Of a DNA stretch of 64,000 nucleotides, positions 1 to 11,488 are shown one piece after another; position 1 is the stretch's first letter, and each line of letters starts with the position of its first letter. This stretch comes from Sthenelais limicola. Taxonomy: Eukaryota; Annelida; Polychaeta; Phyllodocida; Sigalionidae. Below the pieces are notes generated by a model. It was not told the origin of the DNA and did not search any database. It worked only from the letters and a program-made list of their open reading frames with translations. The translations under genes and the position numbers were made by a program. The stretch spans positions 50,650,966 to 50,714,965 of the forward strand of contig OW804094.1 in the NCBI GenBank assembly GCA_942159475.1, written 5' to 3'.

Positions 1-770
1 GACACGATAGATTACGTATGCCACGATAGATTACGTATGCAATGGAAAGGGGGTATTTCTGATGGCAGAAATCTTTCTCAAATGATTTTTTTGTTCAGAA
101 TGAATAGGAAGAAATAATGTCAAAGAAATCACATGAATATTTTCATAAAAATGTAATATTTTTCGTAGATCATGGCAAATAAATGAAAAATCGCATCAAT
201 TAAAAAATGTAAAAATACCAGAAAAAAAAAAATTCAGCTTTTTTGTTGAAAATTTTATGGTTATTCAATGGAAGTCATCTTGTGATTAGGAAATATAAAT
301 AACTAAGTGATAACAATAGCAGTTTTATTACCTTAGCAATCATGTGATATTGGTAAATAAGCCCAATATGGCCAGAAATGACTGTGGCGATAGATTACGT
401 ATGCATTTTCAATTATGCATAAATACATTAATATATGTACTAGGTGCGAATGGTTTTCACCTATGTTCATCCCTAATCGTTCACTTAAATGACAGATTCG
501 GAGATGTACTCTTAATGAGATGTGGGATATAGTGCAGGAATTAGCAGAAAGTCACTTAGGATGAACTCAAGGAAGGGTGCATAGCAAAGATTTTTAAATA
601 CACACACAAAATGATAAAAATAAAAATAACACTTTTTTTCAACATTTTAAACTAAGTTAGTCGTTCTAGATGTTTCTAAATGATTAAAATTGAGATATTT
701 CCAACTAAACATATACAAATGTGCTATATTCAATCTTTAGTGATGGCATTCGTAATCTATCACTAATTTT
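1..770. mobile_element. Non-autonomous element with repeated GATAGATTACGTATGC motif (left end outside window)
   Basis: The 16-bp motif GATAGATTACGTATGC occurs at 6-21, 25-40 and 389-404 on the plus strand, and inverted with one mismatch at 746-761. The DNA between is AT-rich and has no convincing coding frame. Direct copies on the left and an inverted copy on the right resemble the 26231-27915 and 53598-54506 elements, which use other motifs. The left boundary lies before the window, so the terminal repeat and target duplication cannot be judged. Calling it a transposon is inference from architecture. Confidence 0.4.
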
Positions 771-1130
771 CAATGCAAAAACTTCTACTACCTCTAGTTC
801 CCAGAATTTCATGAGTTAAGAGCTAAGATTTGGGGCTTTTCATCCTTTGACCATCTTTATTGAATGACATAAAAATGGTAACGATTGGATACAATGAAAA
901 AAAACACAAAATGGCCCCCATTTCGCTGGAATCGACCATATACATAAAGTTAAACTTATTATAAAGTTAAATAAAAAAGAGTTGATTAATTTGCACACAA
1001 ATAATTGAAACGGAGAATTTGTTTCCTATGGAAACGCAGAATATATACATTAAGTTAAACTGATAATAAAGTTAAACAGAAAAATAGTTGATTAAATCAT
1101 TGATTAACTTAATGAACTTAATGAACTTAT
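771..1130. other. AT-rich sequence without recognised features
   Basis: No ORF of note. Two copies of an ACATTAAGTTAAACTGATAATAAAGTTAAA-like phrase (near 940-975 and 1045-1080) form a local imperfect direct repeat. Confidence 0.4.
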
Positions 1131-1133
1131 AAC

Positions 1134-1570
1134 TTGTTCCCTCTCCTCCTGCCCTCTTTTTTCTCTTCTCCCTCCCCAACCCCTCTCCCTCTCTTTCCCT
1201 CCCTCTCTCCCCCTCCCTCCCTCTTTACTTCTCCCCCCTCCCCTCTCTCCATCCTCCCTCTCACCTTCTCTTCTTCTCCCTCCCTCCCCTCTCTCTTCCT
1301 CCCTCTCACCTTCTCTCCCTCCCCCTCTATGATTCCCTCACCCTCTCTCTGCCCTCTTCCCCTCCCACCTCTGTTCTCCCTCCCCTCCCCCACCCCTATC
1401 TCTCTCTTTCTTCCCCACCCTTCCTCTTCCCCACTCGCCCTTCCCCTGCCCCTCTCTTCCCCACTTGCATGTTCTCTCTCCCTCTCATCCCACTCTGTAT
1501 TAGCTCCCCACCTTCCCCCTCCATCTCTCCCCCTTATCTCTCATACTTACTCCCCCTCCCCACCATTGTC
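1134..1570. repeat. Polypyrimidine (CT-rich) tract
   Basis: About 430 bp of CCCTCTCT-type low-complexity sequence, almost pure pyrimidine on the plus strand. Long open frames on either strand here are by-products of composition (Pro/Ser/Leu-only or Gly/Glu/Arg-only translations). Confidence 0.9.
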
Positions 1571-3114
1571 AGGAACAGGGCTAGTTACATCTCTGGGTCA
1601 AGGGCTCATTGATTATTGGCTCTAGGTCACATGGTCATTGGTTTGACCAACGAGTCTGGATTGAAGAGAGTTAGAAGTATGTCCGATGCTATACCCGAGC
1701 TTGTTTGACCCTGCTGTGAGCCACAGTAAGGGGTCTGGTGCAGAAAATCGGGGAAAGGACCATAAAATACCATAAAATGCCATAAAACCACATGTTCTGG
1801 CAAACTTCAACTCATTAATTTGTACAGAGAAATGGAAATATCACCACATTTAACATTGTTCCGATCTGATTTGCAGAATTACCATGAGACCTATGGATGG
1901 AGAGATCATTAGATATGTTTTATGTGCTCCAAATCAAATCGGATCATATGATCAAATGGAAAAAACTGATTGAAAATTAGTCAACAAATGAATTACTTCA
2001 TGATACTTGCTCAGTTTTATTTTATTTTCACAAATCAGGTGTACAGGTCCAGAGCTATAGATGTTCTGAACCTGATTGTGAAGTTATAAATCAGATTTAT
2101 GCAATATTTAAACAATAATGAAAGAACTTCACTTGCACTTCCAAAACGGAAAATGAGAGGGGAGGCTGAAGCTCTCGTTGGTTTGACCATACCTGCTTCC
2201 CAGGCTATAAATAGAGTGTGGATATTCCTATTTACATGTCCTCTGTTGCGTCCAGAAGTGGACATATGTACTAATGATGAAATCTGTATAGACTTTTCCT
2301 CTGTGGTACAAGCTATTTCTCATATTACAAATTCTTTTCCAACTGCTAACTTCCTATGTTCGAGCAGATTTGACTATTTCCAGATCAAAAAGTTCCCTGT
2401 CTGTGGCGATTTTTCCATGTCAGCCTCCTTTTCCACTATTTCCCTTAGATAATCACCACAGAAAAGTATGTCACAGCACCTTTTTCCTATGTCTCCTATT
2501 GTATGTCCTATTTCCTCTACATGAAAAGCCATGTCTGGATGCACTGATACCTATGTCAAGATTTGGTCATCTTTTCTGTTGGTGTCTTCCCTGGTACACT
2601 GCTTTTCTACCCATACAAAAGGAGACACCAGTCAGACTTGGGTAGACTTATACAGCATGTTTATTTTTGTAATTTAGAATATATGAAATGATCTGATAAA
2701 ATGTAATTTACCAACACCCACCTGCAAATTTGGGGGCATTCATTCATATCACTTCTTAAAATAAATATTCTTTAAGAAGAAATGAAATGTATGAGTAATT
2801 ATGCTGCCTAATTCATCTGTTTGAAATAGACCTAAAGGACTTGGAGCTAGTCTATCGGGATCTTCTTTTGCTGAATATTCCCACACAGCTCAACCCACCA
2901 CTTCATATCAATCCACCAGAAAAATAGTTCCTTAATTAAGTACCTATTTTATTACAATACAGATCAAATTTCCCAAATGTGAATTGACAACTGATGCTTA
3001 TTTCTGAAAATAATACTCTAGGAACAGCTAAATATAGGCTTACTAAAGGAATCATTGAGATCCCACCTTCCCATTTAAACATGCGTTGCGTTGGTCCCAG
3101 GCTACAACATAAAC
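1571..3114. other. Intergenic sequence, nothing recognised
   Basis: An open frame of 117 codons at 2099-2452 has no recognisable domain and no splice or start context. I see no transposase, RNA gene or strong repeat here. Confidence 0.4.
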
Positions 3115-3420
3115 ATGTAGTGGCTCAGTGTTACGTAACATGCTGTACTAGCTGTGTGCCGGCCGTGCACGCATGACTGATTTCGCTATATATAGCTACC
3201 TTAGTGTTGTCTCTTCATTACAGCCCAGAGGGGGGTACCCTCTAATGAAATCCCCCTCCCTTCTGCCTCAGCGGCGGGAAGCCTTCCTATAAAGGCCTAC
3301 CACACTGTAAGCTGCAGGCAGAGAGAGGTTACCACCTCGTTACTAAACATCTGTACAATAAACCTCTAGGATTCCACATTACCATCTTTACTTATTATTC
3401 ATGTTATGTGCAACAACTGT
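3115..3420 (+). mobile_element. Possible solo LTR of an LTR retrotransposon
   Basis: The stretch has LTR-like order: TG near its start (TGTAGTGG or TGTTACGTAACA), a TATATATAG promoter-like element at about 3188, CTATAAAGG at about 3289, then AATAAA at 3357 and a short downstream tail. No internal LTR-element sequence follows, so a solo LTR is the simplest reading. I could not find a clean target duplication, so both boundaries are approximate. Confidence 0.35.
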
Positions 3421-3547
3421 AAAAGTGCGTGAGTTTTTCAATTAGGAGATCACCAGGAGATGGTTTGAAGCACTCTCTATTGGTTCAATGAAGATGTAGA
3501 TATTGGCGTAGGAATACCATCATAGTACACATTCGGGTGAAAAGGAG

Positions 3548-3700
3548 TGGATATTCGGAAAAGGAAAAGGAAAAGATATTCCAAAAAGGAAAATTATATT
3601 CCTAAAAGGAAAAGGATATTCCAAAAAAGAAAAAGATACTGGCATAAAGGAAAAGAAAATTGACAAAAACGAAAAGGATATTCCAAAAAGAAAAGTCTTG
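3548..3700. repeat. GGAAAAG / ATATTCC imperfect repeat tract
   Basis: Short imperfect repeats of GGAAAAGGATATTCCAAAAA form a purine-rich tract of about 150 bp just before the minisatellite. Confidence 0.75.
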
Positions 3701-3734
3701 GATATTTTGTATTTTTCCTATTTCACATACATAT

Positions 3735-4605
3735 CCTAAAGCTCTCCCAGAGCAGCTGTACCCCTTGGAGGAAACTATACCTCTCCCAGGGCAACTTTAC
3801 CTCTCCCTGGGTAACTAAAGCTCTCCCAGGGCAACTATAGCTCTCTCAGGACAACTCTAGCCTCTCCCTGGGCAACTATAGCCCTCCCAGGGCAACTATA
3901 CCTCTCCCAGGACAACTATAGCACTCCCAGGGCAACTATAGCTCTCCCAGGGCAACTAAAGCTCTCCCAGGAGCACCATATAGCCGTCCCAAGGCAACCA
4001 TACCTCTCCCAGGGTAACTACAGCTCTCCCAGGGCAACTATAGCTCTTCCAGGGCAACTATAGCCCTCCCAGGGCAACTATACCTTTCTCAGGGGAACTA
4101 TAGCTGGGCAACTATAGCTCTCTCAGGGCAACTATACCTCTGCCAGGGCAACTAAAGATCTCCCAGGGCAACTATAGCACTCCCAGGGCAACTATAGCTC
4201 CCTCAGGGCTACAATAGATCTCCCTGGGTAACTATAGCTCTCTCAGGGCAACTATACTTCTCCCAGGGAAACTATATCTCTCCCAGGAAAACTATAGCAC
4301 TCCCAAGGTATAAAGCTTTCCCAGGGTAACTAAAGCTCTCCCAGGGCAACTATAGCCCTCCCCAGGCAACTATAGCTCTCTCAGGGCAACTAAAGCTCTC
4401 CCAGGGCAACTATAGCTCTCTCAGTGCTACTATAGCTCTCCCTGGGTAACTATAGCTCTCTCAGGGCAACTATAGCACTCCCAGGGTAATTAAAGCTTTC
4501 CCAGGGTAACTAAAGCTCTCCCATGGCAACTATACCTTTCCCAGGGCCACTATACCTTTCCCAGGGCAACTACAGCACTCCTAGGGCAACTACACTCTAA
4601 GTAAT
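3735..4605. repeat. 20-bp minisatellite, about 43 copies
   Basis: Head-to-tail array with consensus CTCTCCCAGGGCAACTATAG. Frequent variants are CTCTCTCAGGGCAAC, GCACTCCCAGGG and CTAAAG for CTATAG. Copies are degenerate at the edges and cleaner between 4000 and 4500. No coding potential; stops occur in most frames. Confidence 0.95.
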
Positions 4606-4765
4606 CAACTGTTCAAGTAATCAACTAGTTTACATGGATTCAGCATGCCTACATGGATTCCCTGTAATAGCTTGTAATCCCAAGCTGATTTTACACTGTT
4701 CCCGCACACTGTTCCCACTGTTCAGTCAAGCATGCTAAGGCCACCTGCAGTGGCTATTGTTTCAG

Positions 4766-4864
4766 CGAAGCTATACATGTATAGCCAGAGACAGAGACAG
4801 AGACAGTCCATTACGTAATGGAGAGACAGTCCATTACGTAATGGACTGTCTCTGGTATAGCTTT
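4766..4864. repeat. Long imperfect palindrome built on CCATTACGTAATGG
   Basis: AAGCTATAC..CCAGAGACAG..TCCATTACGTAATGGA is followed by a second TCCATTACGTAATGGA, then CTGTCTCTGG and TATAGCTT. The outer arms (AGCTATA / TATAGCT), middle arms (CCAGAGACAG / CTGTCTCTGG) and the self-complementary TCCATTACGTAATGGA pair into one hairpin of about 90 nt. It may be a small foldback element or a transposon end. Confidence 0.7.
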
Positions 4865-5406
4865 GTGCATGCACCAGTGATTTCTAGGTTAGCCCCTCAT
4901 TCTGGACTGTAGGCCTAGGTTTGAAAACAACGACTAGACCAGCGAGGGAGGACAATACAACTCACAGGACGAATTGTTTATGCACAGGTCCATTTGAGGA
5001 ATATGGCAATACTTTCAGGTAAGTAATATATGTTTTGTATTCTATTGTATGCCGATAGGAATTAAATATTAGTACCACATTCATGGAAATGACCATTGAG
5101 TAAGAGAATGCCAGTCAAAACGTCCCCCAACTTCTCCCCAGCTACATGTCATTTATGGAGAATATGAAGGGGATACTCCCGGGGATACAGCAGAACCACT
5201 ATGGAATTCATCCAGAAATTTTACCCGCTAGTACTTTTGCTTGGTGTTTTTCCGATATTTTTCTTTCTTTCACTCTTTTGCCTCCATTTTCCCTACTGAT
5301 ATTTATGCTGACATTTTGCGGTTTCAGTGATAAATAAGCATAAATATCAGTAGGGAAAATGGAAATACTATACTCCTGGCTATATATAAAAATTGTTTTT
5401 TACAGA

Positions 5407-7119
5407 ATGGCAACTAATTTGCGTCGCTATGTCACAGACGGGGATTTTCTCGAGGCAAGGGACTACGCCATGAGGCGCGGGACATCAATTGTCGATTTGC
5501 GGGTGACCGTAAAAGAACGTGGGGATGACGAAACCTACATGCTCGGCCAAATAGTAATGGCGAAAAAAGGTGGATGGAAGCGTGTGAGCAAAACGCCTGG
5601 CGGGCGAAAAACGCAGAAGGTGGAAGTGTCTTATGACAGATTATTTTTGATTCGGTATGTATTATTGCTATATTGTTGCTATGAACGTAATTAGTTCTTG
5701 TCGCGGTAATGAAGTAATGAAAGATGAAATTTGTTGTGTCTTAGTATCTATACAGTGATGTTCATATGTTATTCTTTAAGCATGGGTGATACATGGTAGG
5801 GCACAATGTTAATTTACAGAGACGCATCCACTATTTCCTGTTCTATACTTTTGTCAATTTAATATAATCTTGGACAGGCGGCTGGTAATTCTCTGGAACT
5901 TTGTAAGAACCTTTCCACTGAGGACTTGCCATGTTCCACGTTTGTGTTTCCTTGACTTGCTTCAGGGTTACTTATAATTTCTTTTATTATATTTTCAGAG
6001 AATTGTCTTCTGGTGAACTCTTCTTCATAAAATCGTTGTGCAACAAGGACTCTGGCGTACTGCTCCACGCCTTGGATGTCACGTGGCTCGGATCGACTGT
6101 GCTGATATATGAACCAACATTTAAAGAAACTGATGATATGTACGAGTTGCCTGTCCTTCGCACACTAGGCCCCTTCTTACCCGTCTTCACTGACGTTGTA
6201 TCCCCCACCTGTGGATATACCCCTGAGTCGTCCACTGAGGGTCGGTTTTATCCGATATTCGGCCAAGTACATGACGTCTACCTGAGACATGCAGAAATAG
6301 TCTATACCTGTCCTGCGTCTGCATGTGACGGGAGTCATGCAGGGGAAAAGGCTTGCATAGGCCTCGAGGACAGCGGTGCAGCTACGCTCGCTTTGAGTGT
6401 TAATCTTTCTTGTCCCAGTCTCAACATTCAAGATGTTGCCGTAGTCTCGCGTCGTTTGGCTAAGGTGTTCTTAGATGATGAATACTTTGGTGTAAGTTGA
6501 AAATGTGTTTTTTTTAGTTTAGTATGTGTAGTATTGTTTGTCGTAAATCTTTCCAATTATAAGTTTATAATTTATGTGATTACATTATTAAAAAAGTCTT
6601 GTCAGCAAATTTATTTCTTTAATTTTAGTATGTGTACCTGATTTTAATTTACTATTGTGGTCGGTAGCCATCATAAATTATATTCATTAACCATATTTGG
6701 GTCAGTTACAATTTGAGTAAATTTGACAATGTACACTAATCAAATACGTATTTAGTAAGTCATTTATAATGTATATTTCATTCCAGGCCCGTAGACGTGC
6801 TGCCAGTGTGGATGTCGATGAAGTCAGAGGCCATATGTGCTTCGTTCTTCTTGCATATCAAGCTGCAGAGATACCCTGGGTTCTCTCAGGTTGGTTTAAG
6901 GCAGCTATCTCTGGAACCAACGAAATCGCAACAGCAAAAAAGTTCCACATTACCTACAATTCTCCAAGGGAACCTCTGGATGATATTGATAAGCTGGCAC
7001 CAAGGCCTGAGCCTCAACTGGCGCCAAGAATTGTTCCTGCGATGATGAACCGTCGTCTTAATGCGCATGCGGCGAACGCAGGTGCAGAGGATGAGGAGGA
7101 GCACATGCAGGAAGACTAA
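5407..7119 (+). CDS. Three-exon gene, possible OB-fold/RPA-like ssDNA-binding protein
   Basis: Coding exons 5407-5654, 5999-6491 and 6787-7119 give 357 aa. Donors are CG|GTATGT and GGT|GTAAGT; acceptors are TTTTCAG|A and ATTCCAG|GCC. Codon phases agree at both junctions (an Arg codon split at the first, phase 0 at the second), so this is a real spliced frame. A 5' non-coding exon may end at 5018 (TTTCAG|GTAAGT). The start ATG lies 2 nt after an acceptor-like TTTTTACAG. Exon 2 has a beta-rich stretch (LLHALDVTWLGSTVLIYEP), then YTCPASAC with a C-x4-C pair, followed by VNLSC..AKVFLDDEYFG. This resembles the zinc-containing third OB domain of RPA70 but lacks the full four-Cys set. The C-terminus is acidic (EDEEEHMQED). 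Helitron relatives often carry RPA-like genes, and this one converges on the Rep-helicase downstream. The function is tentative; the exon structure is well supported. Confidence 0.6.
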
Positions 7120-7204
7120 ATTTATCTGACATTTACATTCCACCGTGATACAACTTACAACGTCATTGTTAATTTGTTCCTAGTCAAATGACATTGTACT
7201 CTTT

Positions 7205-7320
7205 TCCAGGTACTTTGCCTCAGGTGGAATTGTTTAGTTCAGCAACTAGTTCATAGTCGTTTCCAGGTACTTTGCCTCAGGTGGAATTGTTTAGTTAAGC
7301 AACTACTTCATAGTAGTTAG
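7205..7320. repeat. Tandem duplication of about 56 bp
   Basis: Two near-identical units starting TTTCCAGGTACTTTGCCTCA lie in the likely 3' untranslated region of the spliced gene that ends at 7119. Confidence 0.9.
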
Positions 7321-10300
7321 GTTGTGATCAATTCTAGTCTATGACATTGTCACATTCATTTTAGATATTTGATCGTTGTGTAACTATTTCATATATTTTA
7401 CGTACGAGTCATTTTTCCAAGTGTATTGCACTGTCTTTAAGAAGCAGTGAAGGCAGCAACGGTGTGGTGCATAGATATCTCAGACATCTGAAATGTGCTA
7501 CTGTTTTATTTTATGAAATTAATGTTTGGACAGGAAGGCGTTGATCTGACCTAATATGATAAAAGTCGTTTTCATCTTGTCATTTCAACTAAGTCTAAAA
7601 CCGGCTCATTGCATAAACTATGTCCGGAGTGATAACTTTACCAGTTTGATATTGTGACTGAGTTTCATATTTACTCTACCAACAACGTTTGTAAGTTCAG
7701 TCGGGTACATTCGTCCATTGATTGGCTGTAACATGTACTGTAATTCAGTGACCTTCGTCCATTAATGTCCATACACTTGTTTTTCACTTGAGGTGAATAC
7801 ATTACTCGATTTCTTTATGTACAAGTTGGATAAATTGAATAAAATTAAACGCTTTTTATATGATTTCGGTAGTCATTGTCTATGTTTTCATTGTGTACTT
7901 TGTGGTGATGTTTGTGGTTGTCCCTTTGTGGTGATTTTTATCTGGAGTATCTATTCGGTTTCTTCAACGGAATTAAATTTTTCTTTAGTACAAATTGTGG
8001 CGAGTCCCATCAATAAGTATTAATATATTGTCATAATATTGTCAGAAATTACTTATTAAATAAATAATGCATATTGCGTAATATTTAAAACACCATAGAG
8101 GATTATTTTCTTTAGTTTTTGATGCCTTCAACGTGTCTGTAGACACGTTTCGGCCATTTCCATAATTATATAGAATGATATTGATTTTTGAAGAGCCTTA
8201 TGCCCAAAAGTTAAATGAACCTTTTTAATTATTAAAATCCCTTAAAATGTAGACCCTAACGAATGTTCCTAATTATATAACTACAATGATAGTGTTATTT
8301 GACGAGCATTATACTAATTGAGGCTCATTACAATCAATCCAGTAGAACTTTTTTACTATTAAAATGAAATCAAAGGTTGCACATAACTACTGTTCCTACT
8401 TATTCTGGCGTTGGTATAGCTTCTATACTGATGTGCACGGCAATATTAATCCAATGGACTACATAATCTATCGTGATGTGCACGGCAATATTTATCCAAT
8501 GGAGTACGTAATTTTTATTTTTTATTTCATGCATTTCAAAAATCTGAAACTGCTTAGTCACTTATTTATGTCTACCATATATGTCAAACCGTAACAAACA
8601 CCGAAACCAGGGAATTACATTGATGAATCATTTATTTCTTGGAATGTATTCAGTTGTCCTGTATTGGCACTGTATGGGTGGGAATGCAACTTCACACAGC
8701 ATTTTAAAGTATATGTAGTCGTAATTGAACAATCATAATATGAATGTATTTCCTTTTTTTCTTAGAACTAAATAAACATAGAAACCATTGTGTTCTCAAC
8801 TGTACCTCCCTCATACTTATGAATATGAGCAATATTTTAAGTCAATAATGATATCCTATCATTTTCCCAACATAACGTAAATGTGTTACCATATAGCAGT
8901 TTATTAATATAGTTTAGTGAGTCCACTTATTGTAAATGCATATTTTAATGACAGAAGTACGTCGACTAATCGTACCTAATTGTATGGGGGAGAAGGAAGT
9001 ACATCTATATCTCAATCTGTCCTTGGAAGGTGTATGACATAACCAGAGTGTCACTAATTGAAAGTCCAAGCCGCTTTACATATACCGAAATACATAAATA
9101 TATCGTGTGTCACCACTACCACTTGTGCTGTTACAATTTAAACATCTTCAGATATACCTACATTTATGGTAATTTGCGCTAGTTTCCAAAAGTCCGCTAA
9201 CTGTGAGGGAAGTAGGTAGTTATTGTCTAATCCACCTTACTAATGGACAAATGTTATATCGTTATATAAATGGTGGGACAGCTGTGAGGTAGGCAGTTCA
9301 TGCGAGACTTCATGGTCTTATCAAGTAAATATCGACAGAGAATGGAGACATATAAGATAAATGAAGGCACTTTATTGTCATACCCAGGACCAGTACAATT
9401 ATCAACCAGTATGAATTACAATTTTCGTTTGTCGCAGTTAACTAACACCAAGGCGAGATACTGTTGCTATTAGTGCGTTTGACAGTTACTGGACTGCGTT
9501 ATGTAGGTAAAGTGTGTTGCAGTATATCAATAACTTGTTATACAAGTGACTGGCATTTATAATTCACATGTCTTTGTGTTCATTAGTGCCCTTATCATTT
9601 GTCACATTGATGACATACTCTGTTTATGTCAATCACATTTACAAATGCCATGTTTAAATTGATAATTCACATGTCTTTGTGTTCATTGGTGCCCTTATCA
9701 TTTGTGACATTGATGACGTACTCTGTTTATGTTAATTACATTTACAAATGCCATATTTAATTATAAGCGTCCATGTTATCCTTGCGTTTGAAAGAATACA
9801 TTGTACTTCCGTGTGTATGAATAATAAAAGAAAATATTGAACCGTTGGACACAAGCATTTCGTAGTATTACATTGTAAACTGTTCATTGGATATTTTTCG
9901 TTCATTTCCGTGGACAGCTTGAAGGCCTCGAGAAACAGTTTGGATCACTATATCGCACTCACCTGTAAAAGTAAAATTGTGCAAAGTTGTGTAAAAGTAC
10001 TGAATATATAGACTTTTAATGGTTTGCATAACATTAATTGGCCGTGTCAGTGACATTACTATTGATATCATCCTCATTACGCTAGATTTTTTGGGGGAAC
10101 ATTTCAAGTAACCAAATTGTTATATCTAAATGCAAGCCTATACCTACAGAAAGTCAAAAAAAATTTCTGCAAGAAATAGTTACTACTGCGATGCTATATC
10201 TAACCAAGGTAACGTATTTTTTATGCAATAAATACATATTTTCTGCAAGAAATACTTACTACTGAAGTAGCTGAATGAACCGTATTCGTCTGAACCAAAT

Positions 10301-10484
10301 TGTTATATCTGACTGCGAGGCTATACCTAACCTAGGTAATGTTTATTGTGCTGATTCTATACAGCCTAATGTAAAACATCATTTATCCAGTCATAACATC
10401 ATTTTAGTGCATACAGCATAATTTATATCGGAATGCTATGTACAAGACAGTCAACTGCATCGATAAGTATTTGGTATTGGGTAT
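7321..10484. other. Non-coding interval between two convergent genes, with local duplications
   Basis: No supported coding region. It holds a hairpin next to CCGAAACG (8119-8160, minus strand), a 45-bp-period duplication containing ATGTGCACGGCAATATT (8431-8515), a tandem duplication of about 103 bp (9559-9766), and repeated phrases AACCAAATTGTTATATCT and TTTCTGCAAGAAATA (10111-10340). The end of the Helitron-like element probably lies in or beyond this interval, but I cannot place it. Confidence 0.5.
9559..9766. repeat. Tandem duplication, about 103 bp x 2
   Basis: Units starting ATAATTCACATGTCTTTGTG at 9559 and 9662 differ at only a few positions (for example GACATACTC versus GACGTACTC). 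Confidence 0.9.
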
Positions 10485-11045
10485 TTAATGTACATTTCTG
10501 AACAATGTACCACAGCATAACCACTTTATATCTGGCACATCGCGTTCTCTTTTGAAATCCCTGAATACATCCAGGCCTGCTGCATAGATCGTCTCAGTTG
10601 AACGGGTTTGTCTTGGGATGTTTGCTATAGCCATGTGCCAGCGGTGTTCTAAATGTCTGCGGGCATTTGTATTATCGGCGCTGCTAGCTATTCCAGGAAA
10701 TCCTAACACTAAAGCAAAAAGACACCATGGTTGTAGTCTTGCATCTGTTGTGAATTGGGCACCATGGCCACTGTTGTGCTGGCATAGGCGTCTACGGATG
10801 TCTTGAGTTTGGCCAATGTATGCAACGTTGCTATCCTTCGTACTAGCTAGCATGTAAACATAGCCTAGGTCATGGTCTGGAATTTCCTGATGTAATTGGA
10901 TAAATGCTGTCTCTATTATGCGTTCTTCGATGTGTATGCAATCCAGCTGGCGCAGAGTTTGTTGAACTTGAATGAGGTATGGTGAGGTCATTCTCAAGAG
11001 TGTTCTTATTGCCTCTACTGTCTGATGGAAGTCTCCCACGAAGTG
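10485..11045 (-). pseudogene. GIY-YIG endonuclease domain at the C-terminus of the Helitron-like helicase
   Basis: An open frame of about 185 aa. Residues 59-64 (GYVYML) and 74-78 (YIGQT) form the paired GIY and YIG strands. Arg82-84 in DIRRRLCQH supply the conserved Arg, and Glu131 in ARRHLEHRW fits the catalytic Glu. Residues 1-25 (GDFHQTVEAI..) continue the helicase: its last block reads RVRRLHDIT in another frame, and one missing base near 11045 separates DIT from FVGDF. The nuclease was therefore part of the same polypeptide. GIY-YIG domains cut DNA by a one-metal mechanism; among eukaryotic mobile elements they are best known from Penelope-like retroelements. The stop at 10485 follows NVH, and no further domain follows. 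Confidence 0.8.
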
Positions 11046-11488
11046 ATATCATGCAGGCGCCTTACTCTGCTTATAAGTACCAACAGCATACTTTTCTCCC
11101 ATACTTTGTACATCAACTGGTTATTGCCCACTTGCGTGGCAATTTGAGGACAGGTTTCACCTATAATTTTGTGAATTGTCGAAGCGACATAGTATTGTAG
11201 GGGCCATTGCAACCTACGCCCCTTCGAAGCTGCCTGTGCAACAACTAGGGGGGGGTGTGTACCTGGGCATTAAGTTGAACGTGATCCAAGTGTCGACGAC
11301 AGGGTCTCTTGCTCGTAGTCTCTGTCCTGGAGGTATCAATGTCACTCTCATACGTTGCTCTGTATTTATATCCGCAGTGTTGGCTCTGACGTCAGGAATT
11401 TCTCTAATTACACATAATTGTCCCTGTGAGAATCTCGGTGTTGTCTGGTTTCCTGGATTGTTATAGGTTAAACGCATTATTGCTCCAT
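11046..11488 (-). pseudogene. Helitron-like helicase, C-terminal half
   Basis: This continues the helicase across the LINE insertion. The first block (HGAIMRLTYNNPG, then PRFSQGQLCVIREIP and LMPRYTPP) matches the region between Pif1-type motifs IV and V of Helitron helicases. After a small frameshift at about 11213 comes WPLQYYVASTIHKIIGETCP, a motif V/VI region of the T-x-H-K-x-x-G type, followed by KSMLLVLISRVRRLHDIT (motif VI, Arg finger). The conserved Gln of the usual HKxQG is replaced (HKIIG). The downstream junction to the GIY-YIG domain is a one-base frameshift. Confidence 0.8.

Noticed and set aside
1127..1625. Open frames of 88 and 163 codons over the CT-rich tract
   Set aside because: Translations consist almost only of Pro/Ser/Leu or Gly/Glu/Arg; they follow base composition. 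The same applies to frames at 40588-41013, 46376-46840, 48604-48977 and 63043-63499.
2099..2452. 117-codon ORF
   Set aside because: No domain, no start context, no neighbouring exon or splice signals supporting it.
6300..6360. CDGSH iron-sulfur motif in exon 2 of the spliced gene
   Set aside because: Only ACDGSH is present; the preceding C-x-C-x2-S/T-x3-P spacing of true CDGSH domains is absent.
10618..11466. Plus-strand ORFs over the GIY-YIG/helicase region
   Set aside because: Shadow frames; conserved motifs are all on the minus strand.
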